Source: Sipunculus nudus
Taxonomy: Eukaryota > Annelida > Sipuncula > Golfingiida > Sipunculidae
DNA length: 64,000 nucleotides
Direction of reading: 5' to 3'
NCBI GenBank assembly: GCA_026874595.1
Contig: CM049311.1
Coordinates: forward strand, 47,867,676-47,931,675
Shown here: positions 1 to 10,989 of the stretch, one piece after another
Layout of the letters: the number at the start of each line of letters is the position of its first letter
Position numbering within the stretch: position 1 is the stretch's first letter
Position numbers and translations under genes: made by a program
The notes under the pieces: model-generated
Seen by the model: the letters and a program-made list of their open reading frames with translations, nothing else
Told to the model about the DNA's origin: nothing
The model's database searches: none

Positions 1-611
1 CGCACCGAGGACCCATTTTATACTATCTAGGCTAATATCTGGTTTTTAAAGTCATTGGACAGACACGGTTGAGGTGATCTGGGATCACCGCCCCGGTTGT
101 AACTTTAGACTATGAATTTTGAGGAGCCGAAAGACGCGATGTCAACCCAGCGAGAGCCGAGAGACCGCCAACGTTTCATCCGCACCGGTGACCTGAGGAA
201 AGCTACATCACCAACACCTACAAAGCCAGAAGCAGTATGCATTCCCTCCACCAATCCCAGCAACGGAGACAAAGCCATACCAAATGAGAGCCGAACCCAA
301 TCAACAAACGACAGAGCTTTGAGACGAAAGCAATTTTATACTTGCAGTTTCTGCCATTTAGACAACGTTAGCAAGTATTTTCTTAACATGCTAATATTAT
401 CTAGCTAGATCTAATTTTTAAAATCATTAGACGGACACGGTTTAGATGATCAGAGATCATCGTCCCGGTTGTCCCTTTAGACTATGAATTTTGAGGAGCC
501 GATAGACGCGATGCTATGACCAAGCCAAGCCTTCAGGAGCCGAGAGACCGCCAACCCCAGAACCCGCACCGGCGACCTTGGGAAAGCTACAGCACCCACA
601 CCCGCAGAAGC
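1..611. repeat. Tandem ~372-bp repeat, left part, host of the foldback insertion
   Basis: Two successive copies of one unit are visible. The segment around 38-140 (GTCATTGGACAGACACGG, then GACTATGAATTTTGAGGAGC) recurs around 408-511, an offset of about 372 bp. The following part (GAGAGACCGCCAAC, then GAAAGCTAC) recurs at about 155-205 and 545-590. Copy 1 is complete from about 30 to 401. Copy 2 breaks at 611 and resumes at 6582. The repeat continues past the left edge. It has no convincing coding capacity; the 98-residue ORF at 112-408 is read as chance. Its family is not recognised. Confidence 0.8.
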
Positions 612-825
612 ACGACTGTGAAGTTCGACGGACGTCCGAGGTCCATTTTTCGTGAAAATGCTCCGTGAATGCCTGCTCTTCCTCCGCTTTAAGCCGAAAA
701 CATATTTCCCTGACCAGCCTTCTGTTCACCGCTTTGCAGTGTATTTCGCTGATCATCGCTGCCCTCAAGGCTTCGTCAAGATCATGTATATCAAACGGTG
801 CCAATACACGCTTTCTAATAGACAA
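514..825 (-). CDS. Outward ORF in the left foldback terminus, possible captured gene fragment
   Basis: An open frame of about 100 codons reads from inside the terminal repeat toward the outside and runs across the target duplication into the host repeat. About 70 codons (825 to 612) belong to the element. The peptide is charged and helix-like, for example FDIHDLDEAL and RRLVREICFRLKAEEEQ. The first codon is TTG, not ATG, so a normal start is missing. The same frame exists in the right arm but has TAG at 6506-6508. I do not recognise the family. It may be a fragment of a host or transposase gene trapped in the terminus, as in Pack-MULE-like capture, or it may be open by chance. Expression is not indicated. 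Confidence 0.25.
   Translation of the reverse strand: MSIRKRVLAPFDIHDLDEALRAAMISEIHCKAVNRRLVREICFRLKAEEEQAFTEHFHEKWTSDVRRTSQSCFCGCGCCSFPKVAGAGSGVGGLSAPEGLAWS
603..611. repeat. Left 9-bp target-site duplication of the foldback element
   Basis: CGCAGAAGC stands directly outside the left terminal repeat and recurs exactly at 6573-6581, outside the right terminal repeat. The intact repeat copy has the related GCCAGAAGC once, at 225-233, as expected for a duplication created on insertion. Nine-base duplications are known for Mutator-like and Foldback (FB) elements. Confidence 0.9.
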
Positions 826-851
826 ATTTCACTATTAATAATACTAATAAT
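612..851 (+). repeat. Left unique terminal inverted repeat (240 bp)
   Basis: This is the reverse complement of 6333-6572, with about twelve mismatches by eye. It is less AT-rich than the internal array. It carries an outward-facing reading frame (see 514-825, minus) whose right-arm counterpart has an in-frame stop. The inner edge is set where the array motif GCGACTATTATTC begins. Confidence 0.85.
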
Positions 852-3444
852 GCGACTATTATTCTTTTTTTAAAAATCTGCTTGATATAAAAAATGTTAT
901 AAAATTTTAAATACGCTAAACAACCCATCAAGTTTGGTATCAACGGAAAGTACTTTTCACAGGTAGTCACATGGTATGAATTTTAGAGTGGCACAAGTGA
1001 GCGTTTTAGAGAAGTCAAATACGACTTTTATTCAATTTTATTTTAATTTAGCGTGAATTTTAAAGTGTTATAAAATTTTAATTACGCTAAACAACCCATT
1101 AAGTATGGTATCAACGGAAAGTACTTTTTACTGGTAGTCACATGGTATGAAATTTAGAGTGGCACAAGTAAGCGTTTTAGAGCAGTCAAATACGACTTTT
1201 ATTTAATTTTATTTTAATTTAGCGTGAATTTTAAAGTGATATAAAATTTTAATTACGCTAAACAACCCATCAAGTTTGGTATCAACGGAAAGTACTTTTA
1301 ACAGGTAGTCACATGGTATGAATTTTAGAGTGGCACAAGTAAGCGTTTTAGAGCAGTCAAGTACGACTTTTATTCAAATGTTTTAATTTAGCGTGAATTT
1401 TAAAGTATTATACATCTTTAAATACGCTAAACAACCCATCAAGTTTGGTATCAACGGAAAGGACTTTTTACTGGTATTCACATGGTATGAATTTTAGAGT
1501 GGCACAAGTGTGCGTTTTAGAGCAGTCAGATACGACTATTATTCATTTTTTTTTAAATTTAGCGTGAATTTTAAAGTGTTATTAATCTTTAAATACGCTA
1601 AACAGCCCATCACGTTTGATATAAACGGAAAGAACTTTTTACTGGTAGTCACATGGTATGAATTTTAGAGTGGCACAAGTGAGCGTTTTAGAGCAGTCAA
1701 ATACGACTATTATTCAATTTTATTTTAATTTAGCGTGAATTTTAAAGTGTTATAAAATTTTAATTACGCTAAACAACCCATCAAGTTTGGTATCAACGGA
1801 AAGTACTTTTTACTAGTATTCACATGGTATGAATTTTAGAGTGGCACAAGTGAGCGTTTTAGAGCAGTCAAGTACGACTATTATTAATTTTTTTCTAATT
1901 TAGCGTGAATTTTTAAGTGATATAAAATTTTAATTACGCTAAACAACCCATCAAGTTTGGTATCAACGGAAAGAACTTTTCACTGGTAGTCTTATGGTAT
2001 GAATTTTAGAGTGGCACAAGTGAGCGTTTTAGAACAGTTAAGTACGACTTTTATTCAATTTTTTTAATTTAGCGTGAATTTTAAAGTATTATACATCTTT
2101 AAATACGCTTAACAACCCATCAAGTTTGGTATCAACGGAAAGGACTTTTTACTGGTATTCACATGGTATGAATTTTAGAGTGGCACAAGTGAGCGTTTTA
2201 GAGCAGTCAAGTACGACTTTTATTCAAATTTTTTAATTTAGCGTGAATTTTAAAGTATTATACATCTTCAAATACGCCAAACAACCCATCAAGTTTGGTA
2301 TCAATGGAAAGGACTTTTTACTGGTATTCACATGGTATGAATTTTAGAGTGACACAAGTGTGCGTTTTAGAGCAGTCAGATACGACTATTATTCATTTTT
2401 TAAAAATTTAGCGTGAATTTTAAAGTGTTATTAATCTTTAAATACGCTGAACAACCCATCACGTTTGGTACAAACGGAAAGAACTTTTTACTGGTGGTCA
2501 CATGGTATGAATTTTAGAGTGGCACAAGTGAGCGTTTTAGAGCAGTCAAATACGACTATTATTCAATTTTATTTTAATTTAGCGTGAATTTTAAAGTGTT
2601 ATAAAATTTTAATTACGCTAAACAACCCATCAAGTTTGGTATCAACGGAAAGTACTTTTTACTGGTATTCACATGGTATGAATTTTAGAGTGGCACAAGT
2701 TAGCGTTTTAGAGCAGTCAAGTACGACTGTTATTAATTTTTTTTTAATTTAGCGTGAATTTTAAAGTATTATTATTCTTTAAATACGCTAAACAACCCAT
2801 CAAGTTTGGTATCAACGGAAAGGACTTTTTACTGGTATTCACATGGTATGAATTGTAGAGTGGCACAAGTGAGTGTTTTAGAGCAGCCTGATACGACTAT
2901 TATTCATATTTTTTAATTTCCCGTGGATTTTAAAGTGTTATATATATTTAAAAACGCTTAACAACCCATCAAGTTTGGTATCAAAGGAAAGTACTTTTCA
3001 CTGGTAGTCCCATGGTATAAAAATTAGAGTGGCACAAGTGAGCGTTTTAGAGCAGTCGGATACGACTATTATTCATTTTTTTTAATTTCTCTTGGATTTA
3101 AAAGTGTTATATATCTTTAAATACGCTAAACAACCCATCACGTTTGGTATCAACGGAAAGTACTTTTCACTGGTAGTCCCATGGTATAAAAATCAGAGTG
3201 GCACAAGTGACCGTTTTAGAGCAGCCTGATACGACTATTATTCATTTTTTTTTTTAATTTCCCGTGGATTTTAAAGTGTTATATATATTTAAATACGCTT
3301 AACAACCCATCAAGATTGGTATCGACGGAAAGTACTATGCACTGGTAGTCCCATGGTATATAAATTAGAGTGGCACAAGTGAGCGTTTTAGAGCAGGCGG
3401 ATACGACTATTATTCATTTTTTTAATTTCTCTTGGATTTTAAAG
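852..3444 (+). repeat. Left-arm satellite array of ~170-bp units
   Basis: The CAACCCATCAAG landmark occurs at about 921, 1092, 1263, 1432, 1603, 1774, 1944, 2113, 2282, 2452, 2623, 2793, 2962, 3131 and 3303, a period of 169-172 bp. Other unit landmarks are GGTATCAACGGAAAG, CACATGGTATGAATTTTAGA and GTGGCACAAGTGAGCG. Units near the centre (after about 2900) carry different variants (CCATGGTATAAAAAT, TCTCTTGGATTT) from outer units, so the arm was not homogenised in one step. Short ORFs inside are repeat artefacts. Confidence 0.93.
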
Positions 3445-6332
3445 TCGTATCAGGCTGCTCTAAAACACTCACTTGTGCCACTCTAATTTTTATACCATTG
3501 GACTACCAGTGAAAAGTACTTTCCGTTGATACCAAACTTGATGGGTTGTTTAGCGTATTTAAAGAAATATAACACTTTTAAATCCAAGAGAAATTTAAAA
3601 AAATGAATAATAGTCGTATTTGACTGCTCTAAAACGCTCACTTGTGCCACTCTAATTTTTATACCATGTGACTACCAGTGAAAAGTAGATTCCGTTGATA
3701 CCAAACTTGATGGGTTGTTAAGCGTTTTGAAATATATTTAACACTTTAAAATCCACGGGAAATTAAAAAAATGAATAATAGTCGTATCAGGCTGCTCTAA
3801 AACGGTCACTTGTGCCACTCTGATTTTTATACCATGGGACTACCAGTGCAAAGTACTTTCCGTTGATACCAAACTTGATGGGTTGTTTAACTTTTTTAAA
3901 GATATATAACACTTTTAATTCCAAGAGAAATTAAATAATGAATAATAGTCGTATTTGACTGCTCTAAAACGCTCACTTGTGCCACTGTAATATTCATACT
4001 ATGTGACTACCTATGAAACGATCTTTCCGTTGATACCAAACTTGATGGGTTCTTTAGCGTATTTAAAGATGTATAATACTTTAAAATTCACGCGAAATTA
4101 AAAAAAAAATGAATTATAGTCGTATTTGACTGCTCTAAAACGGTCACTTGTGCCACTCTGATTTTTATACCATGTGACTACCAGTGAAAAGTTCTTTCAG
4201 TTGATACCAAACTTGATGGGTTGTTTAGCGTATTTTACAATATATAACACTTTAATATTCCAGAGAAATTAACAAAATGAATAATAGTCGTATCTGACTG
4301 CTCTAAAACGCTCACTTGTGCCACTCTAATTTATATTCCATGGGACTATACCAGTGCATAGTACTTTCCGTTGATACCAAACTTGATGGGTTGTTAAGCG
4401 TATTTAAATATATATAACACTTTAAAATCCACGGGAAATTAAAAAAATGAATAATAGTCGTATCAGGCTGCTCTAAAACGCTCACTTGTGCCACTAATTT
4501 TTATACCATGGGACTACCAGTGAAAAGTACTTTCCGTTGATACCAAAATTGATGGGTTGTTTAGCGTATTTTAAAATATATAACACTTTAAAATCCAAGA
4601 GAAATTAAAAAAATGAATAATAGTCGTATCTGACTGCTCTAAAACGCTCACTTGTGCCACTGTAATTTTTATAGAATGTGACTACCAGTGCAAAGTACTT
4701 TCCGTTGATACCATACTTGATGGGTTCTTTAGCGTATTTTAAGATATATAACACTTTAAAATTCACGCTTAATTTAAAAAAATGAATAATAATCGTATCA
4801 GGCTGCTCTAAAACGCTCACTTGTGCCACTCTGATTTTTATACCAACGGACTACCAGTGCAAAGTACTTTCCGTTGATACCAAACTTGATGGGTTGTTAA
4901 GCGTATTTAAAGATATATAACACTTTTAAATCAACGCGAAATTAAAAAAAAATGAATAATAGTCGTATCAGGCTGCTCTAAAACGGTCACTTGAGCCACT
5001 CTGATTTTTATACCATGGGACTACCAGTGAAAAGTACTTTCCGTTGATACCAAACGTGATGGGTTGTTTAGCGTATTTAAATATATATAACACTTTAAAA
5101 TCCACGGAAAATTAAAAAAAAATTGAATATTAGTCGTATCTGCCTGCTCTAAAACGCTCACTTGTGCCACTCTACAATTCATACCATGTGAATACCAGTA
5201 AAAAGTACTTTCCGTTGATACCAAACTTGATGGGTTCTTTAGCGTATTTTAAGATATATAACACTTGAAAATTCAAGCGAAATTAAAAATAAATGAATAA
5301 TAGTCGCATTTGACTGCTCTAAAACGGTCACCTGTGCCACACTACAATTTATACCAAGTGAATACCAGTAAAAAGTACTTTCCGTTGATACCAAACTTGA
5401 TGGGTTCTTTGGCGTATTTAAAGATATAAAACACTTTAAAATTCACGCTAAATTAAAAAAAAAATTATATAATGGTCGCATTTGACTGCTCTAAAACGGT
5501 CACTTGTGCCACTGTAAAATTCATACCATGTGAATACCAGTGCAAAGTACTTTCCGTTGATACCAAACTGGATGGGTTCTTTGGCGTATTTTAAGATATA
5601 AAACACTTTAAATTCACGCGAAATTAAAAAAAATTGAATAATAGTCGCATTTGACTGCTCTAAAACGGTCACTTGTGCCACTCTAAAATTTATCCCATGT
5701 GAATACCAGTAAAAAGTACTTTCCGTTGATACCAAACTGGATGGGTTCTTTGGCGTATTTTAAGATATATAACACTTTAAAATTCATGCGAAATTAAAAA
5801 TAAATGAATAATAGTAGCATTTGACTGCATTAAAACGGTCACTTGTGCCACTGTAAAATTCATACCATATCACTTCCAGTGAAAGGTACTTTCCGTTGAT
5901 ACCAAATTGGATGGGTTCTTAAGCTTATTTAAAGATGTATAATACCTTAAAATTCATGCGAAATTAAAAATAAATGAATAATAGTCGTATCTGACTGCTC
6001 TAAAACGGTCACTTGTGCCACTCTAAAATTCATACCATGTGACTACCTTTGAAAAGTACTTTCCGTTGATACTAAACTTGATGGGTTCTTTAGCGTATCT
6101 AACATTTTATGACACTTTAAAATTCACTCGAAATTAAAATAAATGAATAACAGTTGTACCTGACTGCTCTAAAACGCTCACTATGCCTCTCTAAAATTTA
6201 TTTTAAAAAATGTGACTACCTGTGAAAAGAACTTTCTGTTGATACCAAACTTGAAGGGTTGTTTAGCGTATTTAAAATTTTTTAACATTTTTTATATCAA
6301 GCAGATTTTTAAAAAAAAAGAATAATAGTCGC
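3445..6332 (-). repeat. Right-arm satellite array, inverted orientation
   Basis: This array has the same ~170-bp unit on the opposite strand. The complementary landmark CTTGATGGGTTG (or a variant) recurs about every 170 bp from about 3540 to 6250, giving about 17 units. The switch of strand falls within TTTAAAGTCGTATCAGG near 3444, where the left unit runs directly into an inverted unit. Several annotated-length ORFs on the minus strand (for example MVSTESTFYWYSHG) are units read through and are not genes. Confidence 0.92.
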
Positions 6333-6572
6333 ATTATTAGTATTATTAATAGTCATATTTGTCTGTTGGAAAGCGTGTATTGGCGCCGTTTGATATACAT
6401 GATCTTGACGAAGCCTTGAGGGTAGCGAGGATCAGCGAAATACACTGCAAAGCGGTGAACAGAAGGCTGGTCAGGGAAATATGTTTCCGGCTAAAAGCGG
6501 AGGAATAGCAGGCATTCACGGAGCACTTTCACGAAAAATGGACGTCGGACGTCCGTCGAACTTCACAGTCGT
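6333..6572 (-). repeat. Right unique terminal inverted repeat (240 bp)
   Basis: This is the reverse complement of 612-851 and ends CTTCACAGTCGT directly before the second target duplication. Its length equals that of the left terminus, which fixes both element boundaries. Confidence 0.85.
6359..6508 (+). pseudogene. Right-terminus counterpart of the outward ORF, interrupted
   Basis: The frame reads KRVLAPFDIHDLDEALR and then RRLVREICFRLKAEE, followed by TAG where the left copy has GAG. Further differences are A-to-V and M-to-R type changes. The frame is readable for about 50 codons. It shows that at least one copy of the trapped frame is not under coding constraint. Confidence 0.35.
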
Positions 6573-6581
6573 CGCAGAAGC
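6573..6581. repeat. Right 9-bp target-site duplication
   Basis: CGCAGAAGC is identical to 603-611. The host repeat resumes immediately after it (AGCATGCATTCCCTCCACC), matching 234-251 of the intact copy. Confidence 0.9.
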
Positions 6582-6790
6582 AGCATGCATTCCCTCCACC
6601 GATCCCAGCAGCGGAGACCCAGCCAAGCCAATCGAGATCCGAACTCGATCCATGATACGACAGAGCTTCGAGACGAGAGCCATTTTTTTACTTGCAGTCT
6701 CGGCCATTTAGAGAGTATTACCAAGTTTTTCGTCATACGCCCTAATATTCCCAAAAATGTTGGATCAGATCTGTTTAAGGCAAATAAACA
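6582..6790. repeat. Tandem ~372-bp repeat, right remainder of the interrupted copy
   Basis: This matches about 233-400 of the intact copy: GCATTCCCTCCACC, GATCCCAGCAGCGGAGAC, CAGAGCTTCGAGACGAGAGC, ACTTGCAGT and CGCCCTAATATT. Similarity fades after about 6750-6790. ORFs at 6481-6830 are overlapping frames of the same repeat and element end. Confidence 0.75.
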
Positions 6791-6908
6791 TAAACATGGG
6801 TGTTTTTGTGGGAAGGACTTCCCGGAATAATTAATATTTTGTAAGCACCCGCATGTGAAATATAAATAGAAGATGTTTCTTTGAAATGCGAAAAAAATTG
6901 TTTTTAAA

Positions 6909-7047
6909 GTTTGACGGCGGAGACAAGTGGTCCCGGCCGTCCGACAGTGCCTATCAGGAACAGATTCGTTTCGCGAAGAAAGGACCTCTGCCGGAAGGAT
7001 GGGCGTTCCATCATTTCCAAAGAACACTGCGCACCCTGTCCGCATTA
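6909..7047 (+). CDS. Candidate isolated exon, protein not recognised
   Basis: A GC-richer island in AT-rich surroundings is open for 66 codons from an ATG at 6886. The peptide looks protein-like: GGDKWSRPSDSAYQEQ, then GPLPEGWAFHHFQRT. A possible acceptor (TTTTTAAAG) lies at about 6900-6908 and a good donor (GTAAGA) follows at 7048. Together they give a 139-bp exon that starts in frame with TTT GAC GGC. No flanking partner exon was found. The reverse strand is also open across it (6563-7045), which weakens the case. It could equally be a gene fragment carried by repeats. Confidence 0.3.
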
Positions 7048-7089
7048 GTAAGAACTATATTGGTTTTAGAACCAACTGTTGAATGAGGA

Positions 7090-8945
7090 GTGAGAAACAT
7101 GTTGCATATTTTTTTAACAGTAGTAACATACACATAACTTTATAAGCCCCATATTTTATGTACCGATTGTCTTCAACGTAACATAAACAGGATGCCGTGT
7201 TACTGACCAGTACTGCTTATTTTGATTTAATCCTACAGAAACGATTCAAACAGATGGAGTGATAAAATCAGCAGGCGCCAATAAGAATCAATGGGATATT
7301 TTAAGGAACGTATATAATTTTCAGGGCCTCGTTTGATTGCATGTATTTTCATGACTTGAAAACAGAGGTCTTTATGAAGTTTTAGCGTAATATATTAACG
7401 CTATGAACTCACGCAAAAGTCTAAGATAAAGTGCTCTAAGAATATTTTACAAATCGGCTAGTAATACGGGGGTATTTTGTAATTTGCTTTGTAGGGCCAT
7501 CAAGTTTCTTTTTCTCCTTACCCTCCCGTGAGGATCGGAAGTGAGGAACAAAATCATACGGTATGCTTTGAGAAATTTCCATGCATGGTTATTGTAAAAT
7601 TCTGTATATCACATGCAAACCATTCTTGTTAAAGTTTTTTCTCATTATAGCTGAATGGACCACTGGTTCCCCATCACATCCCAGCATGGGTAAAGCCTTG
7701 GATCCAAAGAAGCCCATATTTATTATACTGGTGCCATCTGTTGATTATGTTTGGAACTAGCGGCATGTTTTGTCAACCAATGGGTTGGCACCAGATAATA
7801 GTAGTTAACTGGTCCGAGATTTTAAAGACACATTAAGACTTTATTGGTTGCATTGAAAGATCATTGTAGTCAAGTTGGCTGAGATATTACTTATGTTTTT
7901 GTGTGAACTAATACGTAACAAGACATACAGGGCAACTATTTTTGCCGGGGAAAAAGGTAAACAACAAAAAGTTGTAAGACCAAAGCGGAAGTTGACGTGA
8001 CACATGCAGACATGTTCTTACTACGTTCTGTCACGTGTGAGATTATAAGAGCAACTTGTCAAGTTAAACAAGTTGTATTTTGCGAGTTATAAAAATAAAG
8101 ATGAGCAGAAAATTAAATTCAGTTTATTCACAAAAAAAATTAATATTATGTTGGCTTGTCTAAATTAGCGCAATGCCATTACCCATAGATAATATATCGG
8201 GAAAATCAGTTATATTTGTAAAGCAATAAAATATGTAGATCATTTCACTTTTTTGTGGTATGGTGTTGAAGTTTGACAGATGGCGGACAAATGGCGTTTA
8301 GAATGGCCAATAAGCGGCCTCGAGCTCAGTATAAGTATAAGCTGAGCTAAAACTCTCAACTTTCTTTCCGTTTGCAGTTGAAAAAAAAATTGATGGAGAG
8401 ATCAAACTTTAATGATTGATTCATGCTTTTGAACATAATTGTCTGCCAATATCACTCTCACATATACTACACTCTCTTGAATCAATATAAACCCACACCT
8501 TCATACTACCAAGTCTATGGCAGCTACGCCTTCACAGACCTTGATTCAGCGAACCGCTTTGGCGTCTGTTTCATGGACATTTAACAAGCCTGCGAAGTGT
8601 TCGGGGCGAAATAAAAACTGCAAATTAAATCCAACGAACACAATATAAATCTGTATAAGAACACATGTATCAGGAACGGGACAGGTGAGCTGATTTTTTT
8701 TTATGTGTCACATTATCGATGCCCACATGGTAATGCTAAACATTTGGTATGGAATTTGCACCATATAAGCCGCTAAGAACAAGTGAACGCGAGTCATTTG
8801 ATTGGTTTAATTTCCTTGTTCATTTTACTCTTGTAACATTATCGGTTAATCAAGGTCTGTAGAAGCGTAGCTTACATTAAAAACTATAAAAATCTGCATT
8901 CTGAGGAATACAAGCCTCTGTCATATAGGCGGTCCTTAATGTCGG
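7090..8945. other. Intergenic stretch, no gene seen
   Basis: AT-rich sequence without a coding-like ORF. The only structure noted is a hairpin with arms at about 7724-7738 (ATACTGGTGCCA type) and 7783-7797 (TGGCACCAGATAAT), separated by about 45 bp. Confidence 0.5.
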
Positions 8946-9672
8946 ATGTTAACAAAACGTGTTTGCATTCTGTTATTCGGCCGATACATCAAGGTCCATT
9001 CAAGCAGAGGTTCTCCAAACCGGTGTTTGCATTCTCCTTTTCGGTCCATATTTCAAGGTTCATTCCTGCATAAGTGAATGTACATTTTAGAATTTTCCTG
9101 GAAGTCCTTCTTGGACCGGATCATGAGGCGGATCCACACAAAATTATAATCTTTTCTTCCTCGGACCGTTCCCGAAACGCCCTGAACAGTTCATGATTCC
9201 GCACGCACGCCGGCACGCACACCGCCACACTCGCGCACACACACAAACAACCCCCCCCCCAACACACACATACATACACTCATCCATATTCAATTGACTT
9301 TTTATAGACTGCAGGCGCAACGCTAAATGGCACCACCTTTTAGCTGTGAAGCACATTAGCTCGCACACGCGTTTGGATATTATGCGTCCATTGTGGGCAA
9401 CACTGTTTCTTCACGTGAAGCACCTGGAGGTATGCCACAAATTTCGAAAATACATTTTTGGGGGGACTCTCGTACTTTTGGAGATTAATTATAACCCCCT
9501 CCACTTCCAGTAGAGTACTCAACAACAGGAGGGTACGTTTCAGGCAAAACGTACGCAACATCAGGTATTTTCTTTCGCCAAAAGAGGATTCGATGACGCC
9601 ATCACACACACACATATACAGTTCTACACATGAACGAGAATGACACTTACCCTCCTAGCGGGGGCAAAAAGT
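8946..9672 (+). repeat. Dispersed repeat family A, copy 1
   Basis: Shared blocks with 12245-12530 and 51650-51955 include TTTGCATTCT, TTTCAAGGTTCATTC, AGTGAATGTACATTT, GGATCATG.GGCGGATCCACAC, CCCGAAACGCCCT and GTTCATGATT. They are followed by a CA-rich stretch and a tail, ACCCTCCTAGCGGGGGCAAAAA (9647-9670), that corresponds to the tail of copy 3. The front block is partly duplicated here (8960-9000 and 9020-9060). This is a non-autonomous interspersed element of unknown class. Confidence 0.6.
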
Positions 9673-10284
9673 GTAAGACCACACACCAGGATACATGGTT
9701 CAGCCAAAGCATGGGCTATAAGCCTATGTTTTGGGATTGTTACACGTAAAGCCATACAGACAGTGCTGAGTCATTTCTATTGAACGAAGGACGGGATCAA
9801 CTGGATTCACCAGGTTCATCCAGTTGCTTGTTGGTCGTATGTTTATGTATATTAGAGACCAGCTTTATTCCTGCGCATTATCAGCCAGGAGATGGATTGG
9901 ATAAGAAAATTATATGGAGGTACAGCTGGGAGAGGGCACAGCTTTATATCTTGAGTAACTGGGATGCAGTTAAAGTAACCATGAAGAAAATTATACTTGG
10001 GTCACATCAATTAATACGATTTGGAGATGGTCATACTAGCTCATATTTTGCCTGAAATACCGATTAAATACCTTTTACAACAGAGGACCTTTGCAAAAGT
10101 GACATCAAGCGGGGAACAAAGTCTGCATCAAGACACATTATGGGCACACACTACTGACAAATTTAGAATTATGGGATACTGTAGTTTTACACGTTGATGC
10201 TACTCTCCAACGGTAATTACCATGACGGCACGAGATGCATTGCTGTCCGACATGCTGACAGATCATTAGCCGCGTGCGTCACAG
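9673..10284. other. Intergenic stretch, no supported gene
   Basis: The only ORF of note is 91 codons at 9780-10055, with a composition no better than chance in AT-rich DNA. No repeat family was recognised. Confidence 0.4.
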
Positions 10285-10653
10285 TCATCCTAATTCCGAG
10301 CCATCGCAGTTTGGAATGAGAAGTGAAAGGAGATTCGAACATTTGCAAAATAAAAATATCTGTCTGGGACTAGCATAGGTCAACATTTTTGCACTTAAGG
10401 CACAGAAATCAGCTACCATATTGTTCACTTCATTTACACGCTTCTGAAAAGGGTGAATAGAGTTGAACTGAACCAAATCAATATCCATGAGGAGTGACTT
10501 CCTCTCTCTGCTCCGACAGCATCCTGTCACTGACAGCTCAGCTGCTGAAGCAGAGCGAGATGGCATAAAAAAACACGACATCGATTTACTGCGGATGCCT
10601 TCAAAACTACCAGTAGAGCAGCTAGAAACATGGTTGCAAGAAATTATATACAT
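10285..10653 (-). CDS. ORF of uncertain status, strand unclear
   Basis: The minus strand is open for 122 codons, with a segment (SLLMDIDLVQFNSIHPF, then RVNEVNNMVADF) that looks protein-like. The plus strand is also open from an ATG at 10487 to 10681 (MRSDFLSLLRQHP, then LPVEQLETWLQEI), with AATAAA near 10717. At most one can be real, and no splice partners were identified. It may be a gene or retrocopy fragment. The family is not recognised. Confidence 0.2.
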   Translation of the reverse strand: MYIISCNHVSSCSTGSFEGIRSKSMSCFFMPSRSASAAELSVTGCCRSRERKSLLMDIDLVQFNSIHPFQKRVNEVNNMVADFCALSAKMLTYASPRQIFLFCKCSNLLSLLIPNCDGSELG

Positions 10654-10925
10654 ATTAAAGAATGATTTTGCTTTGCTTTAGACATGTTAAAAAGTTGGAA
10701 ACATATTGTATTAAAATTAATAAAATCACTGGAAATAGTTCTGAGTAACTGATAATATGACTTAAGTATCAGCTGCTGTGATGGCAAGAAACAAGCTGAT
10801 TACAAATCCGACCTTTTCAAATAAATGCACTGAATAAAATATCTTCAATTTGAAATGTAAATGTTTATCTTTTTATTTCACCCATTTCGGATGTATTGCA
10901 TATTAACTACAAGATAATATTGTAC

Positions 10926-10929
<4 letters not shown>

Positions 10930-10985
<56 letters not shown>
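10930..10985. repeat. (TA)n microsatellite
   Basis: An almost pure TA run of about 28 copies. The YIYI peptide ORFs across it are artefacts. Confidence 0.97.
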
Positions 10986-10987
<2 letters not shown>

Positions 10988-10989
10988 TA

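Larger units (their letters stand above)
612..6572. mobile_element. Foldback-type DNA transposon, 5,961 bp, non-autonomous
   Basis: The whole segment is a giant imperfect inverted repeat. Both ends start ACGACTGTGAAGTTCGACGG when read inward. The outer 240 bp of each arm (612-851 and 6333-6572) are unique sequence and match with about a dozen differences by eye. Inward, each arm becomes a tandem array of ~170-bp units: about 15 units on the left and 17 on the right. The arrays meet head to head near 3444 with almost no spacer. Nine-base target duplications flank the element. There is no transposase ORF, so mobilisation in trans is inferred. The architecture resembles Drosophila FB elements and foldback MULEs; superfamily placement rests only on the 9-bp duplication and long terminal repeats. 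Confidence 0.88.

Noticed and set aside
4312-5735. Several minus-strand ORFs with similar peptides (MAQVSVLEQ, MVSTESTFYW)
   Set aside because: They are readings of the inverted ~170-bp satellite units and repeat with the array period.
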